Assembly (NCBI GenBank): GCA_038496445.1
Contig: JALMLS010000172.1
Span: 1 to 23,099, forward strand
Direction: 5' to 3'
DNA length: 23,099 bases
From: Trichosphaerium sp. ATCC 40318
Lineage: Eukaryota; Discosea; Flabellinia; Trichosidae
Every line of letters begins with the position of its first letter. Position 1 is the stretch's first letter. Below the pieces are notes generated by a model that worked only from the letters and a program-made list of their open reading frames with translations, had not been told where the DNA came from and searched no databases. Positions 1 to 8,644 of the stretch are shown here, in pieces. Made by a program: the position numbers and the translations under genes.

Positions 1-304
1 CATGGCACAGACACGTTTTGAAAAAAAAAACAGACAAATGAATTAAGCGAGAATTTCTATGTAAGAGGTGATGGAACAAGGGCATACTTCTTTTCAACAG
101 GTAACAAACAAGCTAAACATTTTGGATTGGTTTTTGACAGTTTTCCTCTTTTTAGATGAATTAAATACTCTATTCACTTCAAATGGGTTTGAAGTATTAG
201 AATGTGATTACGTTAAGCGTGACGTTGAAAACAAAAAGTTGGAGACAAAAATGCACCGTGTTTGGCTACAAGCTAAATATAAAAAGGCTACTACCAATGA
301 ATGA
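1..304 (+). CDS. tRNA N3-methylcytidine methyltransferase (METTL2/6/8-like), 3' end
   Basis: The C-terminal part of a class I SAM-dependent methyltransferase that would make m3C32 in tRNA. Exons are <1-100 and 156-304, with intron 101-155 (GTAACA...TTTTTAG). Visible are MAQTRFEKK, then ENFYVRGDGTRAYFFST, and after the intron DELNTLFTSNGF and MHRVWLQAKYKK before a TGA stop. This block order (MAQ.RF, ENFYVR.DGTR.YFF, DEL..LF, RVW.Q.KY) is characteristic of the C-terminus of the METTL2/6/8 family. The MAQTRF part (from base 2) and the ENFYVR part (from base 31) are in different frames, separated by the A10 run at 21-30; one more A would join them. An alternative is an intron ending at 33, but the good match of MAQ.RF to the family argues against it. 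The catalytic domain lies upstream of the window. Confidence 0.85.
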
Positions 305-446
305 AACGACGACTATTGAGCAAGGGCGTGTAAATAATATAAACTGAATAAGTGAGATTTGATAGACCTTTTTCGCGGTTTTGTGAAATTGTATGAAAAT
401 TCGATAAGTCTTCGTTATTCTTATGTAGTTTTGTTTAAACTGCACC

Positions 447-2801
447 ATGGCCGAAAGGGAGGACGGAGAAGTATCTGATGACGGAGAATCCGTTCAATTA
501 GAGTTACTCGGCATACTAGATGATACACCTACCAAGGCATTGCCCCTCTTTCACCTTTACGTATTTATGGTAGAAATTAGAAGCGTAAACACGAAGGCGA
601 CGATGAACGCGATGCAAAGAAGAGTAAAACAGGCCATGTACCTCTAAAGAAGCGTACACTAGAAAACTACGAAGAGTACTAGCTTCTTGGCCCTTTTTGC
701 GTATTAACGACTCAAAAAAAAGGGGAAAAGAAATAAGCGCTGGTGATCTGCACTCCGACTCTGAGTCTGTATCATTCTCTGAGGAGGAAGACTCGCTAAG
801 CGAATATGATGAAATTACTATGTATAAAGATGACGAAGATAGGCGCCAGTACGCTTAGTTGTCATGTACTGGCGTTTTAAATTTATTTTTTATTAAAGGT
901 TGGAATTACTACCTCAAATGGAGCGCGAAAGTATTCTTTTCGATCGTAGAGAACGTCTAGCGCGAAGAAGAACACTAGCAAAGCTAAGTGACAAAAAAGG
1001 CCGCAAACAGCAATCAAGGACTAGAACAGCTGCAACGCGTAGAAAACGTAATTAAATTGTATCCCAGTTAATATAAATGACATATAAATAGGTGATAAGG
1101 ATCAGAAGCACAAACGGGCTGCTCTGGCAGAAATGGCACTGAAAAGGAACCAAAGCAAATCGCGTCCTGCTCCTGAACTACGTAACTCACCGCCTGAACC
1201 TCAAGAAGACAAAAGCAACGATAGAGACAGAGATAGATCATGGGACAGGTCTTATGAGAGGTCAGATAGACAATATGAAAGGCAATACGATAGACAATAT
1301 GATAGACAATATGAAAGGCGTATAAGTATGAATTCTGACGCTTCTGATGAGTACAACGATAATGGTAATTTTTTTTTCCTTTTGACAATCTCAATTGTAT
1401 TTTTCTTTGTTTGATTGAAGTGTTGTTTGGAGTCTTATAATTTTTGTGTATAGCTGATAGTCAGGGTGGCACCACGTTGAAGGATATTGCGCCTATAGTA
1501 GTTAGTCGTACACAACTCGCAAAGTGGGTTGGTGAGCCATATTGGAAGGATGTTATAACTGGATTGTATGTTAGGATTGGCGTTGGGAGAAGAAATAAAG
1601 ACAGTGTTTACCGTCTTGCTGAGATTCAGGTACGAGAGATTTATTACCTTTCAATTTATTAATACAGCGCATAGGGAGAAAGAACTGTGGATAAACACTA
1701 TCGATTACCAGGAACTGGTAAATCAACAAACGTTGAACTTGAATTGAAAATTGCCAATTCAAGAAAATTCTTCAAGATTCTTTATGTTAGTAATAGCCCG
1801 CTCACTGATGCAGAATTTAATGAATTTCAACTCGAAATGAAAAGAAAGAACCTAGAGAATGAGATTCCAAGTAAATCAAAGATAGAGAGAAGAATGAAAC
1901 AGGTCAAGAAGGCAGAAAACTTTGTCTATACAGATGTACGCTCTTGAACAAAGGGTTTTTTTTTTTCAATTATTATCACGTGCTCACGTGTCTAAAACAA
2001 TTTTAGGATGTTATAAATAGTATGATTAAAGCACATACATCTACACCACAACCAAGAAACTTAGTTCGTGAGAAACAGGTACGCTTTAAACGAGAATCAT
2101 TCTGGAAACTCAAACTGTTCATCTCTAACTTTGTTTTGTGGAAAAGTCATTGGAGTTAAAATTGGGTGTTGCTATGGAAACAAATGATGAAGAAAATATA
2201 CGTATTATACGATCTAAGCTTGCTGAAATCGAAAAATACGATGAAGAGCAACGTCAGAGAGTCAGAGATAAGAATCGCACTTTAAACAAACTGAATAGAC
2301 GTAACAGAGATATAAACTTTGCAAAACTATTCCAAGAACCTACACAAATACGATCATCAAAACCTGGTACGTTGTAACAAATACTTAAGCGAGAAAAATT
2401 AATCAATCGTTTTTATCAACTATTTTTGTCTTAACGGTTTAAACTATTTTTGTGTTTTCTCTAACAGTTTAAAAGGTGAGCTTGATCCCTTTGCAAGACG
2501 TTCTACAAAACCTCAACATTGGATGGCACGGGCAGATCAAGAGGATAAGGATGAGAAGGATGAGGTTGAAGATGAAGTAGAGGCCATCGCTGATTCGCCT
2601 GTTATACGAAAAGTAACTAATAAGTTCGCTGCTGTTAAAGAGAGTATAAGTTTGAATTTATCTTTGGAGGATGCGAACAAGGCAAAATCTTCATCGAAGG
2701 TTTCTCTTTCATTAAAACCTAGAGTACAAACACAGCCATCTAATACTGCGAAAAAGAAGCTCAGCCTTGCTGATTATTTGAAAAAAAAGAAAGGAATGTA
2801 A
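447..2801 (+). CDS. RTF1: RNA polymerase-associated protein RTF1 (Paf1 complex, Plus3 domain)
   Basis: RTF1 is a chromatin-associated elongation factor needed for H2B ubiquitination and Paf1C recruitment. Ten exons give a 598-aa frame: 447-560, 581-675, 738-848, 899-1047, 1092-1364, 1454-1629, 1675-1935, 2007-2078, 2147-2366, 2476-2801. In order: an acidic N-terminus, the RTF1 signature KDDEDRRQ...LPQMEREKSILFDRRERL (exons 3-4), an Arg/Asp/Tyr-rich linker with repeated DRQYERQY units (exon 5), the Plus3 domain (exons 6-7: TTLKDIAPIVVSRTQLAKW, YVRIGVGRR, SVYRLAEIQ), a coiled coil (KLAEIEKYDEEQRQRVRDKN) and DPFARRSTKP near the C-terminus. All joins keep frame. The first intron is the weak point: the only frame-compatible GT-AG removes just 20 nt (561-580). 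AATAAA follows the stop at about 2803. Confidence 0.92.
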
Positions 2802-2874
2802 ATAAAATGAAATAAATAGGTTGTAATAATGGGTATCCAGATAAAGAACAGATAAAGGCTTTTATTTAATCAAG

Positions 2875-3312
2875 TTACGCGACAGTAAGATGTTTTTTAC
2901 CCAAGTCTTCCCACTCATCTCCTGTGTTATCAGTAACGGTTCCTACAATACCGACTTTTAAAGCTACTTTATATACTAACTCATCATGAGCTTTTCGACA
3001 TCCTCCTCTTCCTGATAGAAAGGCTCCAGCATTGTTATTGCTCGTTCCACTTATGTTACACATCCGCGAATGAACAACTTTTGAATCCAGGATAATACAG
3101 TCTTTGTAATCCTCGTACGCCTTTTTCTTTGCTTCGTCTATTGCCCATCCTTCCATTCTTTCCTTGCTTTTATGGTTTACTCCATCGCATACAATTGTTC
3201 CCTGTTTCCTTACAATAATAGCCGTGTAATGTGACATGAGTTGCGTATGTTGTTTAATGTAGAGAATCTGCGAGTTCCTTTGTCTACGGTACCAGAGGAA
3301 CTTGTGTGTCAT
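2875..3312 (-). CDS. hypothetical protein, 145 aa, single exon
   Basis: Uninterrupted ATG-to-stop ORF convergent with RTF1, followed on its own strand by an AATAAA-type signal near 2860. A second ATG at codon 26 (MSHYTAIIVRKQG) could be the real start and would leave 120 aa. The composition is ordinary for a soluble protein: a Lys/Glu-rich helix-like stretch (EAKKKAYEDYKD), then a Gly/Ser/Asn-rich turn with SGRGGCRKAHDE. There is no signal peptide, membrane segment or family motif I recognise. Length and residue use suggest a real gene, but no function is assignable from sequence. Confidence 0.55.
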   Translation of the reverse strand: MTHKFLWYRRQRNSQILYIKQHTQLMSHYTAIIVRKQGTIVCDGVNHKSKERMEGWAIDEAKKKAYEDYKDCIILDSKVVHSRMCNISGTSNNNAGAFLSGRGGCRKAHDELVYKVALKVGIVGTVTDNTGDEWEDLGKKHLTVA

Positions 3313-3409
3313 TCAATGAATTTTCAGCGTTACTTTATTGGCTGTAAGTGGAACTACATACGTATGGTATCATACGATGGACAAAAGTAGTTGAAATATC
3401 AACAACTTT

Positions 3410-3746
3410 TCATTTACTTTCCGCGGGTTTTAACGGTTCTGAGATTTTTCTGGCTACTCCTTTATGTCTATTAGGCAATCTTTTGTACTTAATTTTACTA
3501 CGCGTTGTGTCTTATTAATAATAAACTAGCACGTGATTGTTTGCAGTCAATCTTCCTACATGTTTTTCTCTAGTTTTCTGCATCAAGTGCATCGCTTGGA
3601 ATATCATTTTTCTATCTGTTGTACGAGGCTTGCGCCAATAAATTTTGCAGGGTTTTAGTAGTGCCGTTAGATTTTATAATGCTGTTTTCTTGACATTGTT
3701 TGACAAGTGGAATTATGTCTTTGTAGACTTCTTTTAATAGCACCAT
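3410..3746 (-). pseudogene. degenerate coding-like stretch between divergent genes
   Basis: On the minus strand an ATG at 3746 opens a 44-codon frame (MVLLKEVYKDIIPLVKQCQE...) ending in TAG at 3612. A second frame, overlapping its last third, continues with WRKPRTTDRKMIFQAMH and KTREKHVGRLTANNHV. It meets TAATAA near 3510 and reopens as KIKYKRLPNRHKGVARKISE to a TGA at 3410. Each piece has gene-like residue use (Lys/Arg/Gln-rich), but I found no GT-AG pair that joins them in phase. The simplest reading is a decayed small gene or mobile-element fragment with frame breaks; a gene with unusual introns is possible. Family not recognised. Confidence 0.3.
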
Positions 3747-3790
3747 ATCACGTAGTTATAACGTGATCTTTTATTGTTAGTTTGGTAGTG

Positions 3791-5074
3791 ATGTCTGGTT
3801 GTTGTTTCGATTTCTTTACATCTTTTCTTTCAAATTCACTAATAGTTGACGGAAATCGCTATACAAAACAAAGGTATGCCTTGTCAATAGTTTTTAGGCT
3901 AATGTATTTTTATTTGTAGAAAGATAGGTGAAGGAGGCTTCGCAGTTGTCCATTTAGTACTATCAGAGGCTGATAATAGATTATATGCCGCCAAAGTGTG
4001 CCTGATTCATGATGAAGAGCAAAAAAAGGTAACGTAGCAGTTACTGGGTAAATTCTCCACGTTAACACCCACAAGCAAGCAATGAAGGAAATTAAAGTAT
4101 TAGAAAAAATACAGCACAAGAATATTCTACGCATGGTGGGATACTCTGTTTCTCTACAGTACGCCGTTAGAAGTATTTCTCTAGTGACGTTTCATTAGTC
4201 CATCAATCCCAGAAAGTGAACAGATAATAATCATCACAGAATATCACGAAAGAGTATTACAAAGCGTAATAGACAAGAAATTTGCTCAATCGGCAACAAT
4301 GTCAGAAGTACTCATTTTAAGATTATTCAAAGGCATTTGTGATGGTTTAGCAGCAATGCACAAAGCCGGATACGCGCACAGAGACATAAAACCGGACAGT
4401 ATCCCAACAAGTCAATCCACCTTAAATTTTTTCTCACAATCGTTGTTCTTCTTCACTTTCTTATACGTTTTAATGTCAACTGAAGGCGAAGCTATTCTTA
4501 TTGATTTTGGGTCAGCATGTAAAGCGCAAGTACGTAGTTGTCTAGAATATCGTGATTACGCCTCTTGTTAACTGTGTATTAAAACAAACAGGTGACAGTA
4601 AACTTGACAGGAAAAGAGAGGATGAGATTTTTAGAACAAGCCGTTGAACTAACAACACCATCATATCGCGCACCTGAGGTACTACAGTTATTAGTATTAA
4701 AACATTAATCTCGTGTAAACTAATGTGATGATTAGCTTTTTGATGTTGGGTTGGTTATTAATGATGATGATATGGCAGCAACATCAAGCGATGAGTTACA
4801 AGTCAATCTACAAAAAGCTGATATTTGGGCCTTGGGTTGTATGTTGTATGCTATGGCGTTTTTAGAGAACCCATTTGATGATGCTGTTAAACGAGGAGGT
4901 ACAGTTCAAATGGCTGTAGTTAATGGACGATATCCTATACCTGAAGATCATGGTTATAGTAAAGGATTTATGGAATTGATTGCGTTCATGCTTAACACTG
5001 ATTATAACCAAAGACCTTTGATATCTGATGTTATGAAGCGTGTACATAGTGTGGCAGAGGCACTGAGCGAATGA
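3791..5074 (+). CDS. STK16/MPSK1-like Ser/Thr protein kinase (NAK family)
   Basis: A membrane-associated Ser/Thr kinase of the STK16 type, which in other eukaryotes acts at the Golgi and in secretory traffic. Seven exons (3791-3873, 3920-4028, 4076-4158, 4199-4398, 4465-4529, 4592-4678, 4736-5074) give 321 aa, close to the usual 300 or so. The start MSGCCFDFF has Cys at 4 and 5, like the acylated STK16 N-terminus, but Gly is at position 3, so no N-myristoylation signal is seen. Motifs: IGEGGFAVVHLV (P-loop), AAKV (VAIK Lys), HAKGYAHRD-like HKAGYAHRDIKPD (catalytic loop), LIDFGSA (DFG), PSYRAPE (APE), ADIWALGCMLYAM. The Asn after KPD appears only if 4399-4464 is removed as a GT...AT intron; read through, the segment inserts 22 residues and changes that Asn to Ser. 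A possible polyA signal (AATAAA) lies at about 5106. Confidence 0.9.
4399..4464 (+). other. putative non-canonical (GT-AT) intron in kinase catalytic loop
   Basis: The 66-nt segment starts GTATCC and ends TTCTTAT, is AT-rich with a pyrimidine tract near the end, and interrupts the HRDIKPD-N codon. Removing exactly these bases gives HRDIKPDNVLM followed by STEGEAILIDFG, the canonical catalytic loop to DFG spacing. No GT-AG alternative restores the frame and motif. GTATCC resembles the first six bases of a U12-type donor; no convincing U12 branch site lies close to the 3' end. It is open in frame, so read-through translation is formally possible. Confidence 0.5.
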
Positions 5075-5276
5075 TAACGTTGGTTGCGATGTTTGAAGGC
5101 TGTCAATAAAGCAAATTTTTCTCGATTCTTGAAGGCTCAAAGGTCGGCTGCTGAAAGAAATGTGTTGTCTCAAAGGGCGTAGATGGTGCTTGAGTAATTT
5201 TTTACGCATAGCAAAAGTATTTACTGCGTTTCAGACACTTGTTGTGGTACAGAGTATTGATTCAGTGTTTTTCCGT

Positions 5277-5659
5277 TTATTCTTCCGCTTTTGCGTCAAT
5301 GGTGATGCCATGGAGTTTTGTGAGTTCCTCTTTGAGTGCTTTGTTGACTTCACGGTGCATTTGTACTGTAGCCGTTATTATTATTGCATTATACTATTCT
5401 ACGCACCCATAGTCTTTCCTTTGAATTTTGGGCTTGTTATTTCGATCTTAAAGAAGTTGTTGGTTGCCGACATGCTTTGGACTGTTAAAGTCTTACAAGG
5501 GCCAAATGAAGCCTTAAGCTTATCTGCGACGCTCTCAGGAGTAGTCAAACCTGTATCTGAGCATGACACATCAAAGGTTCGTTTAGTTGTGTGGTAGCGA
5601 GATACCGGGCGTCGTACGGTTTGTACGCGAACTCTTGATGTGGCAAACGTGCGCAACAT
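5277..5659 (-). CDS. BolA-family protein, BOLA3-like, probably mitochondrial
   Basis: BolA proteins work with monothiol glutaredoxin/NFU in Fe-S cluster transfer. Two exons (5659-5407, 5365-5277; 41-nt intron GTGCGT...CTACAG) give 113 aa. The first 30 residues are Arg/Ser/Thr-rich with no acids until the end (MLRTFATSRVRVQTVRRPVS), a typical mitochondrial presequence. Then come ESVADKLKASFGPC, FFKIEITSPKFKGKTMVQMH and REVNKALKEELTKLHGITID: the BolA beta strand, the FxGK turn, the invariant His of the H.xV motif and the closing helix. The intron falls just before VQMH. The loop where BOLA3 carries a Cys (and BOLA1 a His) reads SATNNFF here, so that second metal-ligand residue is missing. Convergent with the kinase gene. 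Confidence 0.85.
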
Positions 5660-6025
5660 TTTTAACTGTGTTGACTTGGAAGGAATTTATGCAAAGTTGG
5701 GCTTGCGTTCATGTAAGTCCTTTTATTTATTTATTCTGGTTTTGTTCTGTGTTTTCAACTGGTAACGTTAGCGTATATGTAGCCTAAACTAGTGGCTCAG
5801 GACTGAATACGCAAGTGGATTGCAGCACCAACCCATGTTGTCAAAAACATAGTTCTTGGATTACAGTATTATTCCTCTAGCTTCTGTAATGGCAATAATA
5901 ATGTTAACTACGACGGTTCCTGCTCCAAATCGACCACATATGCTTGCTAACAGGTGGACTGTTGCTTTAAGGCAGTGTTAATATGTACATTGGCAAGGAT
6001 CTTCCTAAGCCAAAAAAGAAAATAT
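5660..6025. other. intergenic region, no gene supported
   Basis: Several short plus-strand frames look mildly coding: 5623-5712 (…NCVDLEGIYAKLGLRS before a GTAAGT at 5713), 5812-5930 (Cys/Asn/Ser-rich, ending TTYAC-stop) and 5986-6030 (MYIGKDLPKPKKKI-stop). None has an upstream ATG or in-phase splice partners that I could find, and the first overlaps the BolA start on the other strand. They may be exons of a small gene I cannot assemble. Confidence 0.3.
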
Positions 6026-6135
6026 AAAAGATCCAGGCCCGTAGGCGTAGTAGTGCTACCATACACAATTCGAGAGGCGTATTCCTCTCGCTGGGATTCG
6101 AACCAAGAAGAAATGTCATGTTACTGCTGGATCTG
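6026..6135 (-). ncRNA. Pol III-type transcript with permuted tRNA-like order (candidate tRNA-Arg ACG)
   Basis: On the minus strand a perfect B box, GGTTCGAATCC (6104-6094), sits in a T-arm (CTTGG-TTCGAAT-CCCAG, one mismatch). It is followed directly by CGAGAGG (6090-6084). The complementary 7 nt CCTCTCG lies downstream (6077-6071), not upstream, across a 6-nt spacer. Next come a D-arm-like GTGT-ATGGTA-GCAC (6066-6053) and CTACGG (6044-6039), the usual anticodon-loop start of tRNA-Arg(ACG). The two ends, GATCCAG (6133-6127) and CTGGATC (6036-6030), pair, and TTTT (6029-6026), a Pol III terminator, follows at once. This is the order of a circularly permuted tRNA gene (3' half, spacer, 5' half). 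Against it: 4 nt rather than 2 between acceptor and D stem, a bulge in the anticodon stem, and a 14-nt variable region. It may be a decayed copy or another Pol III RNA. Confidence 0.4.
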
Positions 6136-6363
6136 AAATAAATAGTGGTGCAGATTGTTAAAAAACACGAGCAAAACAAAAGGGAAAAAAAAAGTGGTTA
6201 TGATAACATAGCATATTAATGCTTCACAAAAACTTTCGAGCCTCTATTCGTTTACTAAAAAAGTAACCTATTCACGCTAACAGGATGTTCATTGAAATAC
6301 ACAAAGTTGCAAAAATACAGTACTAATTCGCGAATAAAACTACGAAAATTACAGGAATTTTAG

Positions 6364-6642
6364 TTGCCTGTCACATTTTTTGTGGCAACCCAAGGTGGTA
6401 AAACGATATATCATAAGTTTGGTTCTGTTAGTGTGCGAATGAAACGTGTACATGAAAGAGATACGCCAATCCCAGTGTACGGGAGAAATAGGTGGGTCCA
6501 TAGGATATTAATAGCTTCATAAAATTTAAAGATGCCATCACCTGTAAGTGATAAAGTCAATACGTGGTCAAATTCCCTTACCAATAACGATAAAAGCGTG
6601 CCCGTGGTGACCGTACCTATGTCTGATGCTACTGAAACGTAA
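6364..6642 (+). other. possible exon(s) of an unassigned gene
   Basis: After an acceptor-like ATTTTAG (ending 6363) one frame reads LPVTFFVATQGGKTIYHK, then VRMKRVHERDTPIPVYGRN, to a TAA at 6520-6522. It resumes in the same frame with MPSPVSDKVNTWSNS to TAA at 6640-6642. No good GT-AG pair removes the internal stop. The opposite strand is also open for 291 nt (6411-6701), rich in Leu/Ile/Thr. I cannot decide whether either strand is translated. The rest of 6137-6695 shows nothing recognisable. Confidence 0.25.
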
Positions 6643-6695
6643 AACCTAATTGAAATAACATTAGTTAATTGGTCAGCTAATCTTAGCCTAGAGAT

Positions 6696-7589
6696 ATGCA
6701 AAACATCCTATATTTACCAAATGAAATACTGGCTCATGTTTTAACACAAATACAAACTTCTAGATTTGCAGCAGCTCAAAGTTGTTCTACCTTCGCATCA
6801 CTCATTCACAACGTAGTTGGGTACACGCACATTATAATATCAAACGTTAAAACAGCGAAAACAATCAGCAAATATCCAGGAATACTTAAACAAACAAGAG
6901 TTAAGGTGAAAGCCACACGTGCAGAATATCTGTGGGGCAATAATTTAGAAACAAATGAAAGTGTTAATGCGCTTGCAGGTGTCCGTACTATTGACCTTAG
7001 CTATACCAACGTGACAGATGAAGGTGTAAAAGCACTTTCAGGCGTTCATTGTATAAATCTTCGTAGAACAAAAGTATCAGATATGGGATTAAAAACTTTG
7101 GTAGGTGTACATACTATTGATCTTAGATATTGTCGCCATGTGACTGATGAAGGAATCAAATTTCTGGCTGGTGTTCATACTATTGACCTTGATAGTACTC
7201 AAGTAACAGATAAAGGTGTTAAAGAACTTGCAGGCGTTCACTCCATTAATCTTTGTAAAACAAGTGTAACAGATGAAGGCATTAAAGTACTGGGAGGTGT
7301 GCATACTGTTGATCTCTCTTATACAAAAGTAACAGACGAAGGTTTAAAATCACTGGCAGGTGTTTATACCATTGATCTTTGTTCCACTTTAGTTACTGAC
7401 AAAGGCATTAAAGCTCTTTCAGGCGTGTATAAAATTTTTCTTATATGCACAAGAGTTACAGATGAGGGTATCAAGGCACTAATGGGGTCTCATACCATTG
7501 ATCTACGGCAAACAAGAACAACGGTTGAAGGTATTAACGTGCTGAAAGGTTCTAGAGTTTATCATGGCTTTTCTATTTATGAATTTTAA
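6696..7589 (+). CDS. F-box / leucine-rich-repeat protein
   Basis: Single-exon 297-aa protein. Residues 1-45 form an F-box-like helix set (LYLPNEILAHVLTQIQTSRF, AAAQSCSTFASLIH). After a linker, about ten 21-23-residue repeats follow from residue 88, consensus (V/I)KAL.GVHTIDL..T.VTDEG, of the cysteine-containing/AMN1-like LRR type found in F-box substrate receptors. Such proteins usually hook Skp1/cullin ubiquitin ligases to targets; that role is inferred from family. The ATG at 6696 is preceded by an in-frame TAG, so the start is secure. Repeats are very alike at the DNA level, suggesting unequal crossing-over or recent expansion. A close relative lies at 15427-16997 on the other strand. Similar architectures occur in amoebae and in amoeba giant viruses. 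Confidence 0.85.
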   Translation: MQNILYLPNEILAHVLTQIQTSRFAAAQSCSTFASLIHNVVGYTHIIISNVKTAKTISKYPGILKQTRVKVKATRAEYLWGNNLETNESVNALAGVRTIDLSYTNVTDEGVKALSGVHCINLRRTKVSDMGLKTLVGVHTIDLRYCRHVTDEGIKFLAGVHTIDLDSTQVTDKGVKELAGVHSINLCKTSVTDEGIKVLGGVHTVDLSYTKVTDEGLKSLAGVYTIDLCSTLVTDKGIKALSGVYKIFLICTRVTDEGIKALMGSHTIDLRQTRTTVEGINVLKGSRVYHGFSIYEF

Positions 7590-8047
7590 CAGCAATGCAC
7601 ACTTTACATCTACGACAATATGAATAACTCATCTTACCTACAGAACATTGTATATTCTGTATGAGTAGGATTTCGACTTAACACAAAGCAATCGGGTTGA
7701 GCTGAAGTAAAACAAAATATCCCTTGCGATACAAGCCCATGCTACATTGTAACTCCAATAAACGTTGCTAGTTTACTTGTAAAAAGTTGTCAAAGTCATA
7801 GTGTTCATTACTCAAAAACTTACGATTGAAATCTAACTTCATTCTAGAACTGAATAAATATAGTTTGTTTGCACCACACAATCCAAGCAGGTAATCGGGA
7901 TTTTGTTTCAAAAGGCTGAAGTCAAAGATGTTCTCAGTTTAACAGGAATCATGATTGATTGATAGAGCGTGATAAGTTACATATTTTTACTTAACCTTCA
8001 ACTGTTGCAACACCTCTTGAAACCTCCAACAACACAAATATACGCAC
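7590..8047. other. intergenic region, promoter side of the F-box/MORN gene
   Basis: About 460 nt of AT-rich DNA. I see no ORF worth reporting and no RNA gene. A short inverted repeat (ACAGAA/TTCTGT near 7641-7661) could be a transcript-end hairpin of the LRR gene. Confidence 0.5.
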
Positions 8048-8593
8048 ATGGAACCTTCAACTGAGAAAAAGGTACGTCAAATAACTCTTCAACCTTTTCA
8101 CCTTTGGTTTTGTTCTAATCAAACGATAAATAGGTTAAACCCACTTACGAAACATACGTGGAAGAGGAGAAGCATCCAATACGACTTCCAGCAGTTTTGC
8201 AACGAAAAATTATCAAAATGGAACCAGATCTTTATTTAAAATGGCCTCTGATTTCTAAAACCGCGGCGATGGCGACCAGATTCGATGCTAACTTCAGGAA
8301 ACACGGAGAGTGGGACCGACATAGAATTTTGCTCGTGATTGATAACACAATCGTAAAAACGGAAATTGTAAAAGAGCAATATTGGACACATGGCATACTA
8401 TACACCCCCCAACCAGAATGCCGTAAGTTACTTGAACTTCCTGGCGAACTGCAACTAGCTATCGCCGATGTAGACTACGAGATTAATATAAAATGGGCGC
8501 TCTTGTCAAAAGAGGCAGCGATGAACACGAGGTTTGATAGTGACCTGAGGACACGCGGTAAATGGAAACGCTACCTCCTTTGTAACTACGATA
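8048..8593 (+). pseudogene. F-box/MORN gene, 5' part, cut by transposon insertion
   Basis: Exon 1 (8048-8071, MEPSTEKK) is joined through a 62-nt intron (GTACGT...AAATAG) to exon 2 from 8134. Exon 2 holds two tandem F-box-like units: LPAVLQRKIIKMEPDLYLKW with SKTAAMATRFD, and LPGELQLAIADVDYEINIKW with SKEAAMNTRFD. Each is followed by a G.W.R(H/Y) block, so the domain has been duplicated. The gene is interrupted after codon position 1 of the codon begun at 8593 by the mobile element. The frame continues only 17 nt into the terminal repeat and stops at a TAA supplied by it. The rest of the gene resumes at 14099. With one GATA copy and without the element the combined frame would be about 562 aa, once a 1-nt shift near 14708 is also corrected. 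Confidence 0.8.
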
Positions 8594-8644
8594 AACACAC
8601 TTTAAAGTAAAACCATACTTTTTAAAAGTAAAACCATACTTTTT
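8594..8644 (+). repeat. left terminal inverted repeat
   Basis: Begins AACACACTTTAAAGTAAAAC and contains two direct copies of TAAAACCATACTTTTT (about 8608-8623 and 8629-8644). It matches the right end in inverse orientation with about four substitutions and one indel. The paired motif is a likely transposase binding site. Confidence 0.92.

Noticed and set aside
1068-1394. Minus-strand 108-aa ORF opposite RTF1
   Set aside because: It mirrors the Arg/Tyr/Asp repeat exon of RTF1 on the other strand; residue pattern (HIVYHIVYRIAFHIVY) is an antisense shadow.
3520-3612. TAG read as an amino acid (reassigned code)
   Set aside because: Frame 1 of the 3410-3746 relic would extend through TAG codons, but the well-identified genes in the window read normally with no internal TAG, so a broken gene is simpler.
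5943-6136. Plus-strand ORF of about 60 codons across the tRNA-like region
   Set aside because: It overlaps the structured Pol III-type locus, has no recognisable domain and no supported upstream exon.
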